Of a DNA stretch of 64,000 bases, positions 1 through 10,416 are shown piece by piece. The notes beneath the pieces are model-generated. The model was not told the DNA's origin and made no database searches. It saw only the letters and a list, made by a program, of their open reading frames with translations. This DNA comes from Thinopyrum elongatum. Taxonomy: Eukaryota > Streptophyta > Magnoliopsida > Poales > Poaceae. The stretch is taken from NCBI GenBank assembly GCA_011799875.1, contig CM022301.1, positions 324,650,929 through 324,714,928 on the forward strand, read 5' to 3'. Position numbers and translations under genes: made by a program. How positions within the stretch are numbered: the stretch's first letter is position 1; each line of letters begins with the position of its first letter.

Positions 1-962
1 GCTCACACCACCAACTCCGTCGTCCACCCTTCCCGAGCCCCGCAGCGCGCCATGCCTCTGCTCTCGTCGCGTGACCTTGCGCACCTGCTCGCCGAGGCAG
101 CTCCGGCAACGGCCTCTCCTCTCCTCCCACGAAAACCCCGGGCTCCCGCGAAGCTGCGAGATGCCATCGCGCTTCGCTCGCACGGCCTCCACCTGCAGCT
201 CGTCCCGTGCTTTTTAGCCAGTCACAAGCTAGACAATGCCCATGCTCAACCCAGATGATGGTCAGATATCCCCCATACACTAGCCAAACCATGGTCGTAC
301 GCTACCCATACACTGGCCATATAATGCACAGATATTCCCCAGAAAATCCCCATATAATGCCCAGACAATGGTGTTTTTGTGCCATGCTTCGTGCATCTCC
401 GGCGCTACGCTGCACTGCTCCAGCCAAACCCGGGGCCCTCCACGCCGCTCCGTCCACGTGTGCACGTGCGTCGGACCTGCCTTCGCTCCGCTGCGGCTTC
501 GCTATGTCCGTCCGTGCGCGCAGCCACCCCGGCTTGCATTTGCGCCCCTCCGTCCGCGCGGGTGCGCGCGCTGGCCTCTGCGTCGCTCCGCTCCAGCCAC
601 CCACCATACGCTGGCTCGCCTCCGTTCTGATCCACCACGCGTGGCCACCGTCGCGCCCACCGCGCTGGCGCTGCTCCTCGCTGTCGCGCTCGCGCCGGTG
701 CCGGACCGTGTCCCAGCGGCGGCTGCGGCCGCCGCCCCATCTCTCTGCTCCGGCTCCGTCCAGCTCCTCCTCACAAGCGCACCATGCTCACTGCCTCCTC
801 CATCGGTGGCCCGGCCTCCCGCGCCGCTACGCCGTCTTCGCCCGCAGCGCCAGGTACGGCTCCTCCCGCACCGCCGCGCCGGGTCCGGCTCCTCCCGCAC
901 CGCCGCGCTCTCGCCTTGCTGTGCCGCCCGGGCACCTCCGCTCCAGCCGTGGGCTCCCCTGC

Positions 963-1195
963 CCCGCGCCAGCTGCTCCCCGCGCTGTCTTCGCGCTTCG
1001 GCCGGCTGCTCCCCGCGCCGGCTGCTCCCCGCGCCGCCTTCGCGCTTCGGCCGACTACTCCCCGCGCCGTCTTCGCGCTTCGGCCGGCTGCTCCCCGCGC
1101 CGGCTTCACATTCCACGCCGGCTGCTCCCCGCGCTGCCTTTGCGCTTCGGCCGGCTGCTCCCCGCGCTGGCTTCGCGTTCCTCGCCGCCTGCTCC
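963..1195. repeat. GC-rich 33-bp tandem repeat
   Basis: About six imperfect copies of a 33-bp unit built on GGCTGCTCCCCGCGCC followed by CTTCGCGCTTCGGCC. The unit length is a multiple of three and GC content is extreme, so frames stay open on both strands at once. It lies in the G1 interior and has no recognised function. Confidence 0.75.
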
Positions 1196-2635
1196 CCACA
1201 CCGGCTCCGCGCCGTATCGCCACGCCCGAACCGCCGCTGGCCGCGTCCGCCTCTTCCCTCCCGGGTTCCCTGCCATCCCGGCACCGTCCGCTACATCTCT
1301 CGCGCGCATCCTCCGCGTCCCGCGCCGCGCCGGGCCCGGCCCCGTGCCGCCTCCCCATCGCCACACCGCGCCGCGTGCGGCCCTGCTCGCCCCGTGGCCG
1401 GCTCGCCGCTAGCCGGCTGCGCCACCCTGCGCCGCTCCGGCCTCTGCACCTACGCATGCCGGCCCTAGGCCGGCTCCCCTGCGCCGCCTCGCCTCGCGTC
1501 CGCCTGGCCTCCCGCCCAGCCCTGTGCCGGCTCCGCCTCGCCCCCTCCGCACTCCAGCCGGCTACCGCCTCGCACCGTCCGGCTCCGCCTCTACCGTCGG
1601 CTCCGCCCGCCAACCCGGACGGCCGGCTCCGCCCGCCACCCGGCCCTCCGCATCCCGGCCGCCGGCTCGCCCTGCCCGTCCGCTCCATGCGCTCCCGTGC
1701 CGGTTTGAAAGAAAGCAAGAAAAGAAGTAGCTCCCGGCTGAAAAAGAAAAAAAAGATGAAGTTGTTGAGATGCCGGTTGCCCACCGGATCCGGCTAAAAG
1801 AGGCGTCCAGGGACGCCCGCCTGCCTGCGTCGCCGGCTGGGGGCCAACCCGGCCTGCCTGCTCGCTTCGACTCCGGGCCGGCTGGAGAGCCGACCCGGCC
1901 GCCCGCCCTGCTCCGTGGCCTGGTCGGTCGGGCCCGATCGGCTGGGGTGCCTCTCGTCCGCCCGGAGGCTCGGTCCGTCCACTCGGAGGTTCGGGCAGCC
2001 CGCCAACAGCTACCTCCGCCCCGTCTGCGCCAAAATCAATGTGAGCCTCCTGTCATCTTTGCACCGCACGCAAAACCGGATAACCCCGAGCGACCCTCTG
2101 GGGCAATCTCCGCGTTTTTTTATCATTTGGATTACTGTTCACCCCGGCACGAGCCAGTCTCGGCTCGGGGGCAAGCCGCTCGGCTCAATACGTTTGTTCC
2201 CGCAGATGGCTTAGTAGCGCATATGGTACCGAAGGCCCACCTCTCAGCCACAGACCGCCACGCGGCTGTTCGGCAAGCAAGAGCAAAAGCTGGAGGTCAC
2301 CCCATGCGAAAAATGTCCGAAAGAAAACGGCTTGGGCAACCTGGCCGTTTCCTTTATGAGTATCTACTCGGTCGAATCTGCTCCTATAGTCCGAGTACTG
2401 TACGCTCGACTCCGCGGCCACTCTTCGCAACAGCTACAGACCGGCTCCCGGCTGTCTAGCTAGCAAGAGGCAAAGCCAAAGAGTGGAGGGGACAAGAAAA
2501 AGACTGAAGGGGGCTTGGACGAAACCGAGTTGGCACCCTCTTCATAAAACTTGCACTGCTAAAAACAAACATTCGATATATCTGCATGGACTAACCTTGT
2601 CTTTTGCACGATCATCTCTGTGGGGAACCCCTCCT

Positions 2636-3243
2636 CGCCTGGAGATTCAGAGGCTACACCCAGTGGGTGCACTCGCGCGCCCCCACTCAGCCGGCGGACT
2701 CTGCGTTCGCGCCCGGCAGGGCCCCGCGCCCATCAGCCGGCGGACTTCGCGCCCGCGCCTAGTAGGGCCCCGCGCCCATGAGCCGGCGGACTCCGCGTCC
2801 GCGCCTGGCAGGGCCCTGCGCCCACTAGCCGGCGGACTCCATGTCTGCGCCCGGCATCCTCGACGTCGCCGTCGGCTTCATCGACAACCGCGAAGACCCT
2901 CCGCCCAACTTTTCCAAGTTACCCGATGGCTCGGAGGCTACACCCAGTGGGTGCGCTTGCACGCCCCCACTCGAAACATGCCACGCCTTCTGCACGTCCG
3001 CCGCCGGCTGCAACCTGCACCCTCGACTCCATCGTCTGCACCAACAACCGCGAAGACCCTCCGCCGAACTTTTCCAAGTTGCCCGGAGGCTACACCCAAT
3101 GGGTGCGCTTGCGCGCCCCCACTGGAAGCAAGCCGCGCTGGCTGCGATCCACAGCCGGCTGTCATTGACATCTTCTGCTTCATCAACGCCCGCTAAAACC
3201 CTCCGCCCAACTTTTCCAAGTTGCCCGGAGGCTCAGAGGCTAC
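2636..3243 (+). repeat. Repeated PPT-like blocks before the G1 3' LTR
   Basis: A block reading roughly CCCGGAGGCTACACCCAGTG plus GGTGCGC..CCCCCACT appears near 2640, 2930 and 3085, and its first part again at 3222, where it abuts the LTR as the likely polypurine tract. Between copies the phrase CGAAGACCCTCCGCCCAACT recurs with TTTCCAAGTT. Duplicated PPT-like blocks in a 3' interior are common in grass Gypsy elements; that this is a working PPT is inference. Confidence 0.6.
2689..2850. repeat. 46-bp tandem repeat in G1 interior
   Basis: The motif AGCCGGCGGACT recurs at 2689, 2735, 2781 and 2827, exactly 46 bp apart. Each unit continues through a GCAGGGCCCCGCGCCCA-type tail. Three full units and one partial unit are present. 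Confidence 0.85.
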
Positions 3244-3321
3244 TGTCGGGGGGATGACCACCGGGTAGGCCCAAGACGGCAAACGGCACTTCAAAACAAT
3301 GGGGCACTACTAGGAAAAGGC

Positions 3322-3640
3322 TTATTAGTGGCGCACCTGTTTTGGCCATTAATGGCGCACTACAGGTGCGCCACTATCATCATGCCACTAGTAACATATA
3401 CTAATGGCGCACCCCTGGTGCGCCATTAGTATACCAGACTATAGTGGCGCACCAGGCAGTGCGCCCTTAGTAAGTCACACGGTGCGCCATTAGTAAGTCA
3501 CACGGTGCGCCATTAGTATGCCTCCCAGGGGGCCATATTTACCTTGTGCTCTGGGTTACTAATGGCGCACTAACAGATAATGCGCCACTAGTATTTTTTA
3601 TAGCAGTGCGCCACTAATGTGCTGTATGGTGCGCCACAAG
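3322..3640. repeat. Left subterminal repeats of CACTA-1
   Basis: Several inverted and direct copies of a unit around TAATGGCGCACC / GGTGCGCCATTA, often pairing as imperfect hairpins. Subterminal repeats of this sort are the usual transposase-binding region of CACTA elements; binding here is inference. Confidence 0.85.
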
Positions 3641-3893
3641 TATGAATATTAGGAATATTTTTTTTTCTTTTCTGATATTTGCACAGATTACAAAATATAT
3701 TACTGCACAGAATATAGACAGCAAAACATATAAACAGCAGATTCATCGAATACAATAGAAGATTAGTCTTCGAATACAATTCATCATATTAGCTAGTCTC
3801 CGAATTCAAAAGACCGAACAATGTTAGAACATTACAAGTCTCGAGACCGCGAGTAGCGAGTTTGTCTTCACATTACAAGTCGATATCGATCAT

Positions 3894-4148
3894 CTAAACT
3901 ACCATCACATAGAAGAGAGCTGCGGTCATCACGATGAGCATCATCGCGATGAAACTGGTCTTCATCCGGTTCCTCCTCCGCTCCCTCCTCTCTCCCGCTA
4001 GATAGCGCGCGTATCTAGCTTCCGCCTCCGCCCTAGTGGTGTACCCTTTGTAACTGTTACCGCTGAAACGGTGAACCTGTCTCCGACACTCCTCCCAGTC
4101 GTCATAGACTCCGAGAACCTTACCCTTGTACACGACATACGACGGCAT
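3894..4148 (-). CDS. Small RNase H1-type hybrid-binding domain protein with C-terminal membrane anchor
   Basis: An 84-residue protein with an ATG at 4146-4148. Residues 3-45 match the RNase H1 N-terminal hybrid-binding fold: YVVYKGKVLGVY, then WEECRRQVHRFSG, then YKGYTTRAEAEARY. In RNase H1 this module binds RNA/DNA hybrid or dsRNA. There is no catalytic RNase H domain. A basic linker follows (RRERRRNRMK, residues 54-63), then a hydrophobic segment of about 21 residues to the end (64-84), so the protein looks tail-anchored with the nucleic-acid-binding part in the cytosol. It lies downstream of, and on the same strand as, the Ulp1-like gene inside CACTA-1. It could be an independent gene or the last exon of that gene. 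Domain call is good; function in the transposon is unknown. Confidence 0.7.
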   Translation of the reverse strand: MPSYVVYKGKVLGVYDDWEECRRQVHRFSGNSYKGYTTRAEAEARYARYLAGERRERRRNRMKTSFIAMMLIVMTAALFYVMVV

Positions 4149-4393
4149 CTCTATGCACTAGCCAAACAAAACGTTAGTAGCAATTCACAGACAATACATA
4201 AGCAATATATAAGTATGCAACAAAAGGATCGGAAGAGAAAAGCAAGACATTAATAGCACGATTCATGGTCCTACTAATAAATAGCATCGATTACATATAA
4301 GTTGAACGACTGTCCAAACCAAAGAGACATACAAGTTCATTAAAGTTTAATTACAACATGAGCTAATCAATATTTCAGAACTACATAGCATCA

Positions 4394-5916
4394 CTACTTT
4401 CGACTCGACTCAGGGACCGGAGCGTGGATGAAGCCGCCGTCTGTCGTGATGGTCATGAAATCGCGGGCGTTGTCAGCCTGCATTTGTAGCGTTGTTTCTA
4501 TCTCACTGTTGGATGGTTGATATCTGAGGTAGAACTGCCCCGAGGTACGAAGGACATCTTGATGGATGATTTCCGCAAACTCCGACTGGATGCGAAAGAA
4601 TTCTTGTCTGATGTCCATGTCCTGGATTACCGACAAGCGTGCGGCCCAATCTTTGAGATTATTTGGTAGCAGAAGGTGATTATGGTCCCGTACGATCGTC
4701 CGCATGTGATGGAGGGTGTAGTAGGCATCCTTCTGACCGCCAGGCGGCTGCTTGACGCAGGGGAACGTCGTATTGTGGGTGAACACGTGCTTGCCGTACC
4801 TACGAATTGGCCTGCTGAAGGTGCCTCCAGATCTGGCGTAGCCAGGGAGAACATCATCAAGAACTTTCTTGATATTTGTGTAGTCTTTCTTCGACTGACG
4901 GTCCGAGTCGAAATACGTGGCCATGGAATATTTCGGGCTTAAGAGGATGAGTGTGCAATGTGTGTCACTGCACAAAACACGGAATGTTAGGGAAAAAAAG
5001 AACGATCGAAATCTAAGAAATCATATGTTACGGGGCGGTGAGGGGATGACTTACTCGGGAAAGTAAGGCACGAGGAAGTTATCCTTATCTGGGTTTGCCA
5101 GAATGACGCCTTCGAGGTATGAACTCGCGACTTGCCGGTCCCCAGCGCTGCCCAAGATCTTGGCACGCATGTAGAAGGGGTCGACTATCACGATGTCCGG
5201 GGTCTTGTCTCTAATGATCCGCATCTCCATACTCAGCGAAAATAGCCGAACGAAGGTGTAGTGCAGCGGATGAAGGTTAAACATAGCAAAGATGTCATCA
5301 AACCGCAGGACGATCATACCCCCAATGGCGCTATCCACAAAGCCCTTGCCCTCTGGCACCTTGGCCACAAAAACCGGGTATGCCACATCATTCTCTCGGA
5401 GACGCCGCTTCTCCAAAGAAAGAACACTGTCATGCAGACTCCGCATAGCACCGGTTGCAGCATTGAGCAGATTAGTCGGTAGCATCGGCCTACCCGCCAC
5501 ATGCACCCTCCTCGAGATATCCTTAGGTGAAGGTGGCCCGTCCTGAGCACGGATCATACTAGGTGCCGGCTGGCTCGCACCCTTGTTACTCTTTCTTTTC
5601 CGTCCCTTCTTCTTCTGCTGTAATGGGATCGAGTTCTGCTCAGAGACCGCCTTCTTGAGTGTGTTGGGGCTGATAATATTTCGCACCTCGGCTATCTGAG
5701 GCTCGGTGAAGGCGGCAGCTGGAGGCGTCTCCTGAGAACTGAACGCCAGACGACGCCTGTTGCAATTGGGTTTCTCCGTGGTACCAGCTAGATCGTCTTT
5801 TGCAGGGTTGGGTTCTTGAGAAGGAGGCCCCAAGAATTCGTCACCGTACCCATGTTCGTTGAAGTACTTATCAACGTTGGTAAATGTACCGTCGTTGGAG
5901 GGAGAAAAAAGTAGAT
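4394..5916 (-). CDS. Ulp1-like (C48-related) CACTA protein, catalytic Cys lost; two visible exons
   Basis: Exon 5055-5916 (start uncertain, first ATG at 5833) joins exon 4394-4967 across an 87-bp intron with GTAAGT donor and GTGCAG acceptor, giving about 450 residues from that ATG. The N-terminal half is low-complexity with a basic KKKGRKRK stretch (possible nuclear signal). The C-terminal half resembles the Ulp1 peptidase core: FLVPYFPDDTHCTLIL places a His at about residue 263, YFDSD an Asp at 280, and KQPPGGQKDAYY a Gln at 333. The position expected to be the catalytic Cys (D-C-G in active family members) is Ala-341. An active SUMO protease is therefore unlikely. Open frame continues upstream of 5833 to a likely acceptor at 5917, so at least one more 5' exon is expected. 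Accessory Ulp1-like genes are known in plant CACTA and Mutator-like elements. Confidence 0.7.
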
Positions 5917-6116
5917 CTACAACATAATTAAAGAAAGCTTTCCCCTTACTTACCTATCAAAAAAGGTAATTTAACCACATAATTTGGGTGAATCTATGGT
6001 GCAAATGAGGTGAGGAGGAGGAGGCAGCTGAGACAAGCTTGGAGGAGGAGGTGGAGAGAATGAAGTGGGGAAAGTGAGTGTGGTTGGTGGCTGTCCAAAA
6101 TATCTAGCTGGTCTCA

Positions 6117-6575
6117 GGTTACTAATGGCGCACCACCTAAAAATGCGCCATTAGTAACCCTGGTTACTAATGGCGCACCAGTTAGGGGTGCGCCATTAGT
6201 AGTTTTGCAAAAAAAAATAAAAATTGTTAGTAGTGGCGCACCATGGTTGTGGTGCGCCATTACTAGTTTGAACTAGTAATGGCGCACTTCACACAGGTGC
6301 GCCATTACTAGTTTTGAAAAAAAAATAAAAAAAAATTGTTAGTAGTGGCGCACGGAGCGTGTGGTGCGCCATTAATTGTTAAAACTAGTAATGGCGCACT
6401 GTGCCCTGGTGCGCCATTAATAGTTTTAGAAAAAAAATTGCTAGTAATGGCGCACCGTGTGTCTGGTGCGCCATTAGTAATGAGGACACTAATGGCGCAC
6501 CTGTATCTGGTGCGCCACTGCTATATAGCAGTGGCGCACCACATACATGGTGCGCCATTAATGTCCATATCAGCT
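6117..6575. repeat. Right subterminal repeats of CACTA-1
   Basis: At least ten copies of the GGTGCGCCATTA / TAATGGCGCACC unit in alternating orientation, separated by A-rich tracts such as AAAAAAAAATAAAAA. Same unit as on the left side. Confidence 0.85.
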
Positions 6576-7301
6576 ATAGCCCTTTTCCTAGTAGTGGGGC
6601 GGCCAACGCCCCAGGCCGGCTGCCCGGCCACCCTGGCTGCCCGACCGGTTCCTTGTCCGGCTACTCCAGCCGGCCTGTTACGCGAAGTCAACCGCTGCAT
6701 CGACCCGACACCGACAAGACGGCCATACCATGGCCACTATTGCTGATAAAGCATACACTGTTCACTCGTCATACGCGACATCATGTATAGTGCTACTTAT
6801 CCCTGGGCACTAGTGTATAGAGTGACCCAGAGGAGGCACTTACTTGGGCAAGAGGTCACTCCCTTGGCCAAGAAGGCATTTGCTTGGCCAAGGGGATAAC
6901 ACTCACGCCCACACACATATATGCTCCACATCCATCCATCCACCCACGGGCTGACTTGGCCTCACACTCACGGGCACTCACGCCCAGGATCTCACGCCAC
7001 ACACACACTCATTTGGCCAGGAGCATGCTCACACCACACATTCACACATGTACAAGGCCAGAGGCCATTAGCTCTCTTCTCAGATACATCTCTAGGAGCG
7101 ACTCTGTACTGCTACATACTCCACATTTAAACCACACTCGGCAAGACTAGGGGTGTTATCTCTCCGGAGAGCCCCGAACCTGGGTACGTCTTGCATCTCT
7201 CGCTCGCTCGTACCAACCTCGCCTCTGGAGCCCGCCGGTGGCCTCTTGCCTGTTCCTCTCTTTAGCCATCCCATGGCATCTGCCGTGAGGTCACCACGAC
7301 A

Positions 7302-8152
7302 CTACCCAAGGACCAAGCGTTCGGTTTGACCGAGCTATAGTCAAACATGTCTTTGGACAATAGTAGGTACCATCCAGGACCTACCTAGCATCAAGCTAAT
7401 ATACTACGGCGACCTCTCAAGACCCTTTTCTCATGGGCCCGCCCGCCGATCACTACCTCCTTCAAGGATCACCTCTCCTCAAGAGCAAAGGCGCAGACGT
7501 GCAGCAGGGCACATTAGGGACATCAAACCACTCATAAAGTCCCTGTGTAAACCTTTCCTTTGTAAAGTTTATTTTTAAACAAAGTACCCATAACAGGTGC
7601 TTCGGCAGTTCGGATTGTATGGTTAGACGTCATGAGTTTATCAGAAATAAAGACCATTCTTCATGTTCCCATTGCATTATAGGAATCGGTTCCGGATTAT
7701 GTCTTGGGACAATGGTTGGGTTTCCAGGCTCTTGTGTTTGCCATCTTACGTTCCGCATGTTCGGCTAGGACGGTAAAGGGAGAACCACTGCGATTGTACT
7801 TCCAGCTCGCCTGGTTAAGTACCTCAGTGGAGAAAGCCGAAAACTGACTGTCATAATAAGCGTGAACTGGTCGGCGATCCGATGATAAGTGTTAAAAATC
7901 ATTGGAGGTTACGCCATGTTATAAGAAGGGTTTGTCTTCACACAAGCCAAGGTATCTACCTCGGCTCATCCGAACATCACAAAACACTGGGGGCTAGTCA
8001 CTAGCCCCCGAAGTCAAGCTCCTATGGTTAAGTGAAAGCACTAAATCCACATAGTCTGATTGCCTTGTTTCCCTTACACACTACCACCTCCGGGCACCGA
8101 GATGTCGGCTAAGGGTTACAGTGTTAAGGAAGAAAACACCCCTTGTAGTATC
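7302..8152. repeat. Degraded Gypsy remnant
   Basis: No gene is seen. The text AGTCACTAGCCCCCGAAGTC and the following block resemble the 3' interior of grass Gypsy elements, but no LTR ends or TSD could be found. A palindrome with a 9-bp stem (GGGGGCTAG / CTAGCCCCC, loop TCA) lies at 7989-8009. The stretch ends where element A starts (candidate TSD gtatc, 8148-8152). Confidence 0.4.
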
Positions 8153-8167
8153 TGATATGTCTCCAAT

Positions 8168-8850
8168 TGTCAGATTCAGGTCTCCACAGACCCAAGAAGG
8201 TTCAAACTCTGGGGCGTGTGCGAAGATCTCAACCAGCTCAAGTCTCAAGCTCACCACCCCACAGCCTAGCCTCTCCGAGTTTGTGCGAGCGGGGAAGAAG
8301 AAGATGAACATGGTAGTTTACCCATGTTCGGGCCACCTTGCGGTGTAAAACCCTACTCCTGCTTTGTGATGGATTGGACTCACGAGGAGGCTGAGGATGA
8401 ACTAGTACAGTGGTAGAGCGACCTCGCGAGGGCTCAAGCGATGTGGGTGGAGTGGTCAAGGGTCTGATCCAGGGATCCTCCTCTACGGTGGTGACTAGCC
8501 TATAGTTATAGTGGCCATGGTCCTCTTCCCTCAAAACTTGGGCGGGAAGGAATCCCACAATGACCAATTTGAAAGGGGACAAGAAGTACATCTAATCCAG
8601 ACGAAAGGTAGTCTTCGCCTGCAAAGCTTCTGGTCATGACATAGAGGTGGGCTCGGTGATGACATCCGTCCTGCCGAGTTCGTGGTCTTAGTCTTGTTGC
8701 ACCGAAATGGAAAGCTTTGAGGGATTCCTTGGGAACCCGCGTTTTTCCTTGCTCCCCTAGAACCAAAGGGGAAACTGTCTCCTCTGCGCCCGCTGGCGCC
8801 TGCCTGGCCTCAGTCATCATGGCTTGCGTCATCGCAGCCTCGTGAGGCTG
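8168..8850 (-). repeat. Left LTR of B, first part
   Basis: Matches 25305-25982 almost base for base (CAGATTCAGG, TTCGGGCCACCTTGCGGTGT, ATCCAGACGAAAGGTA). It ends at the GGCTG target duplicated by element C and continues at 19667. Confidence 0.9.
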
Positions 8851-10408
8851 TGTAACACCCTGAATTTTGCCCATTTTCTTTTTCTTTTGATTTTGATCCG
8901 GATTTCTTTTCTGTGGCTTAGTAGTTTTGCAACCTAGAGAGATCACCCTTGATTCCTCTTCCCAAGTGGCTTGCCAACCTCAAAACCATCCCTAGACCTT
9001 GCCATTTCCATCTTGGACCAATCCCAATATTCTTATAAATTCCCAAAATTCCCAAAATTTATATAAATAACCCTGCTTGTCCTTGGTTGTGAAGCAACCC
9101 ACATTTCCATCATTCCCAAAATTCCCAAATAATTCTTATAAATTGTTTGGGTCAGATATTCCACAAATATGTCAAATCCTTCCTTGTCATGTTCAAAAAT
9201 ATTTCACAAATATTCCTTTTCTGATTCTGCCCTAGCTGGCAGTTTGAGAAGCAAGTACCTTTTATATTTGCTTGTTTGGTCTCAAACTTTTTGTGCACTC
9301 TTTCCTATTCATATTATTGCCACATGCCAAAATTCAACTTTATTTGGATATTAAATCTCTCTTGGCTAATTTCCAAAGTTTCTGGTCAACTGGAATCTTT
9401 GTGAAGCAAGTGCTAGCTAGGAGTATCCAAATAAGTTGAAATTTTGCAAGCATCTTCATATGCTCAAATCATGACCCTACACCAAGTTTCAACCCTATCC
9501 AATAAACTATGTGAGCACACCATCAAATCTTGGTTTCTAGTCAGATTTTCACATTGTGAAGCAACTATATTTTATATTGCTCCATAATTGCTGAAAATTT
9601 ACCAGAGCATTCTCCTACCAATATAACCTATCTCCACAAAATTTGGGCTCATTTCATCTTACCAATAATTCCCTAGAATTTTTCTAATATCCTGTCCAGT
9701 GGGATGCTGTGTGAAGGAAGTACCATTTTGGTTTATCCAAATGGTATGAAATTTACACAGTGTCTTCATGTGACCAAATCATTCATCTCCTCCAAATTTT
9801 AGCTCAAACCAAGAAAGTATGTGAGTGCCACTTCATACTTTGCATTTCTGTCCAGTAGAGCCCATTGAACTGCAAGTGCTAGTTATCTTCATCCAAATGA
9901 GCTGCAAATTTGCAGAGATGATCACCCTAGCATGTGATCACCCTCAGCCAAAAACCAGAGTCTATCCCCTGCTCAATCTCTCTCATATCATTTCAAATAC
10001 CTTGTTGTTCATGTGGTTGCCAGCAGGCTCTAGTCATATCCTTGACCACTGTGCTTGTTCCATTGCGTTTTGGCACTCACCAACCTCTGAAGCACCGCGT
10101 TGACAAGGCCTGGCAGTGGCTGGGTGCCGCGGACGCGTGGTGCCGGTGGTGACCACGACTCTAGTCGGCAGCCACAGTGCTCTGTGCACTGGTTCCTTCG
10201 GGAAGCCACCTCCGGCCAGTCCCAGCTTGTCCACGAGCGCCGGAGAACTCCCCAACGCACGCGTGGCTCATCCAGAACCTCCTCTCTTTGTCCCGCAGCC
10301 CGTGGCTGCCTCTGGCGACCACCGGTGCTCCACCGGGGAGACGCCATGTTGTCGGCCGTCCCGAAGCTCCGGCCGCTGTCCAGCTTCTTCCCGAGCCATC
10401 CCTGAGCC

Positions 10409-10416
10409 TATTTAAG
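10409..10416 (+). promoter_or_regulatory. TATA-like box of C 5' LTR
   Basis: TATTTAAG sits between a GC-rich block and a pyrimidine-rich CCCTCCCTCTCGAGCTC leader. The same element is at the equivalent place in the other LTR. It is the best candidate for the LTR promoter. Confidence 0.5.

Larger units (their letters stand above)
3305..6596 (-). mobile_element. CACTA-1, complete non-autonomous CACTA (En/Spm) element
   Basis: The left end reads CACTACTAGGAAAAGG and the right end CCTTTTCCTAGTAGTG, a perfect 16-bp terminal inverted repeat beginning with CACTA. The target sequence ggg is duplicated on both sides (3302-3304 and 6597-6599), as expected for the 3-bp duplication of CACTA elements. Subterminal regions are packed with a GGTGCGCCATTAGTA-type repeat in both orientations. 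Two minus-strand genes are inside, and no transposase is recognisable in 3.3 kb, so mobilisation would need a transposase supplied in trans. It inserted into the G1 LTR. Confidence 0.95.
1..7301 (+). mobile_element. Gypsy LTR retrotransposon G1, 3' part (enters from left edge)
   Basis: The last part of an LTR retrotransposon: a GC-rich non-coding interior (1-3243), a polypurine-like stretch immediately before 3244, then an LTR starting TGTCGGGGGGATGACC and ending ACCACGACA at 7301. Start and end of this LTR closely resemble the LTR of element D at 30360-31185 (same TGT..GGGGGATGACC start, same CTCTCCGGAG..GCCCCGAACCTGGGTA block near the end), so the two are related families. Because the PPT-like sequence lies upstream, this is read as the 3' LTR of a plus-strand element rather than a solo LTR. 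No gag or pol frame is seen in the visible interior. The 5' LTR is outside the window, so the TSD could not be checked. Confidence 0.7.
3244..7301 (+). repeat. 3' LTR of G1, interrupted by CACTA-1
   Basis: The LTR proper is 3244-3304 plus 6597-7301 once CACTA-1 and one copy of its 3-bp duplication are removed. The right part contains a region rich in CACTCACG and ACACACAT-type short repeats (6900-7050). Nothing else is recognised in it. Confidence 0.7.

Noticed and set aside
207..1797. Long plus- and minus-strand frames (up to about 400 codons) at the left edge
   Set aside because: They overlap each other on both strands, follow a 33-bp GC-rich repeat and show only Arg/Pro/Ala-rich low complexity with no domain.
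3244..7301. G1 LTR as a solo LTR
   Set aside because: PPT-like repeats abut its left side, which favours a 3' LTR. A solo LTR would need matching 5-bp flanks, and ctacc (7302-7306) does not match the bases before 3244.
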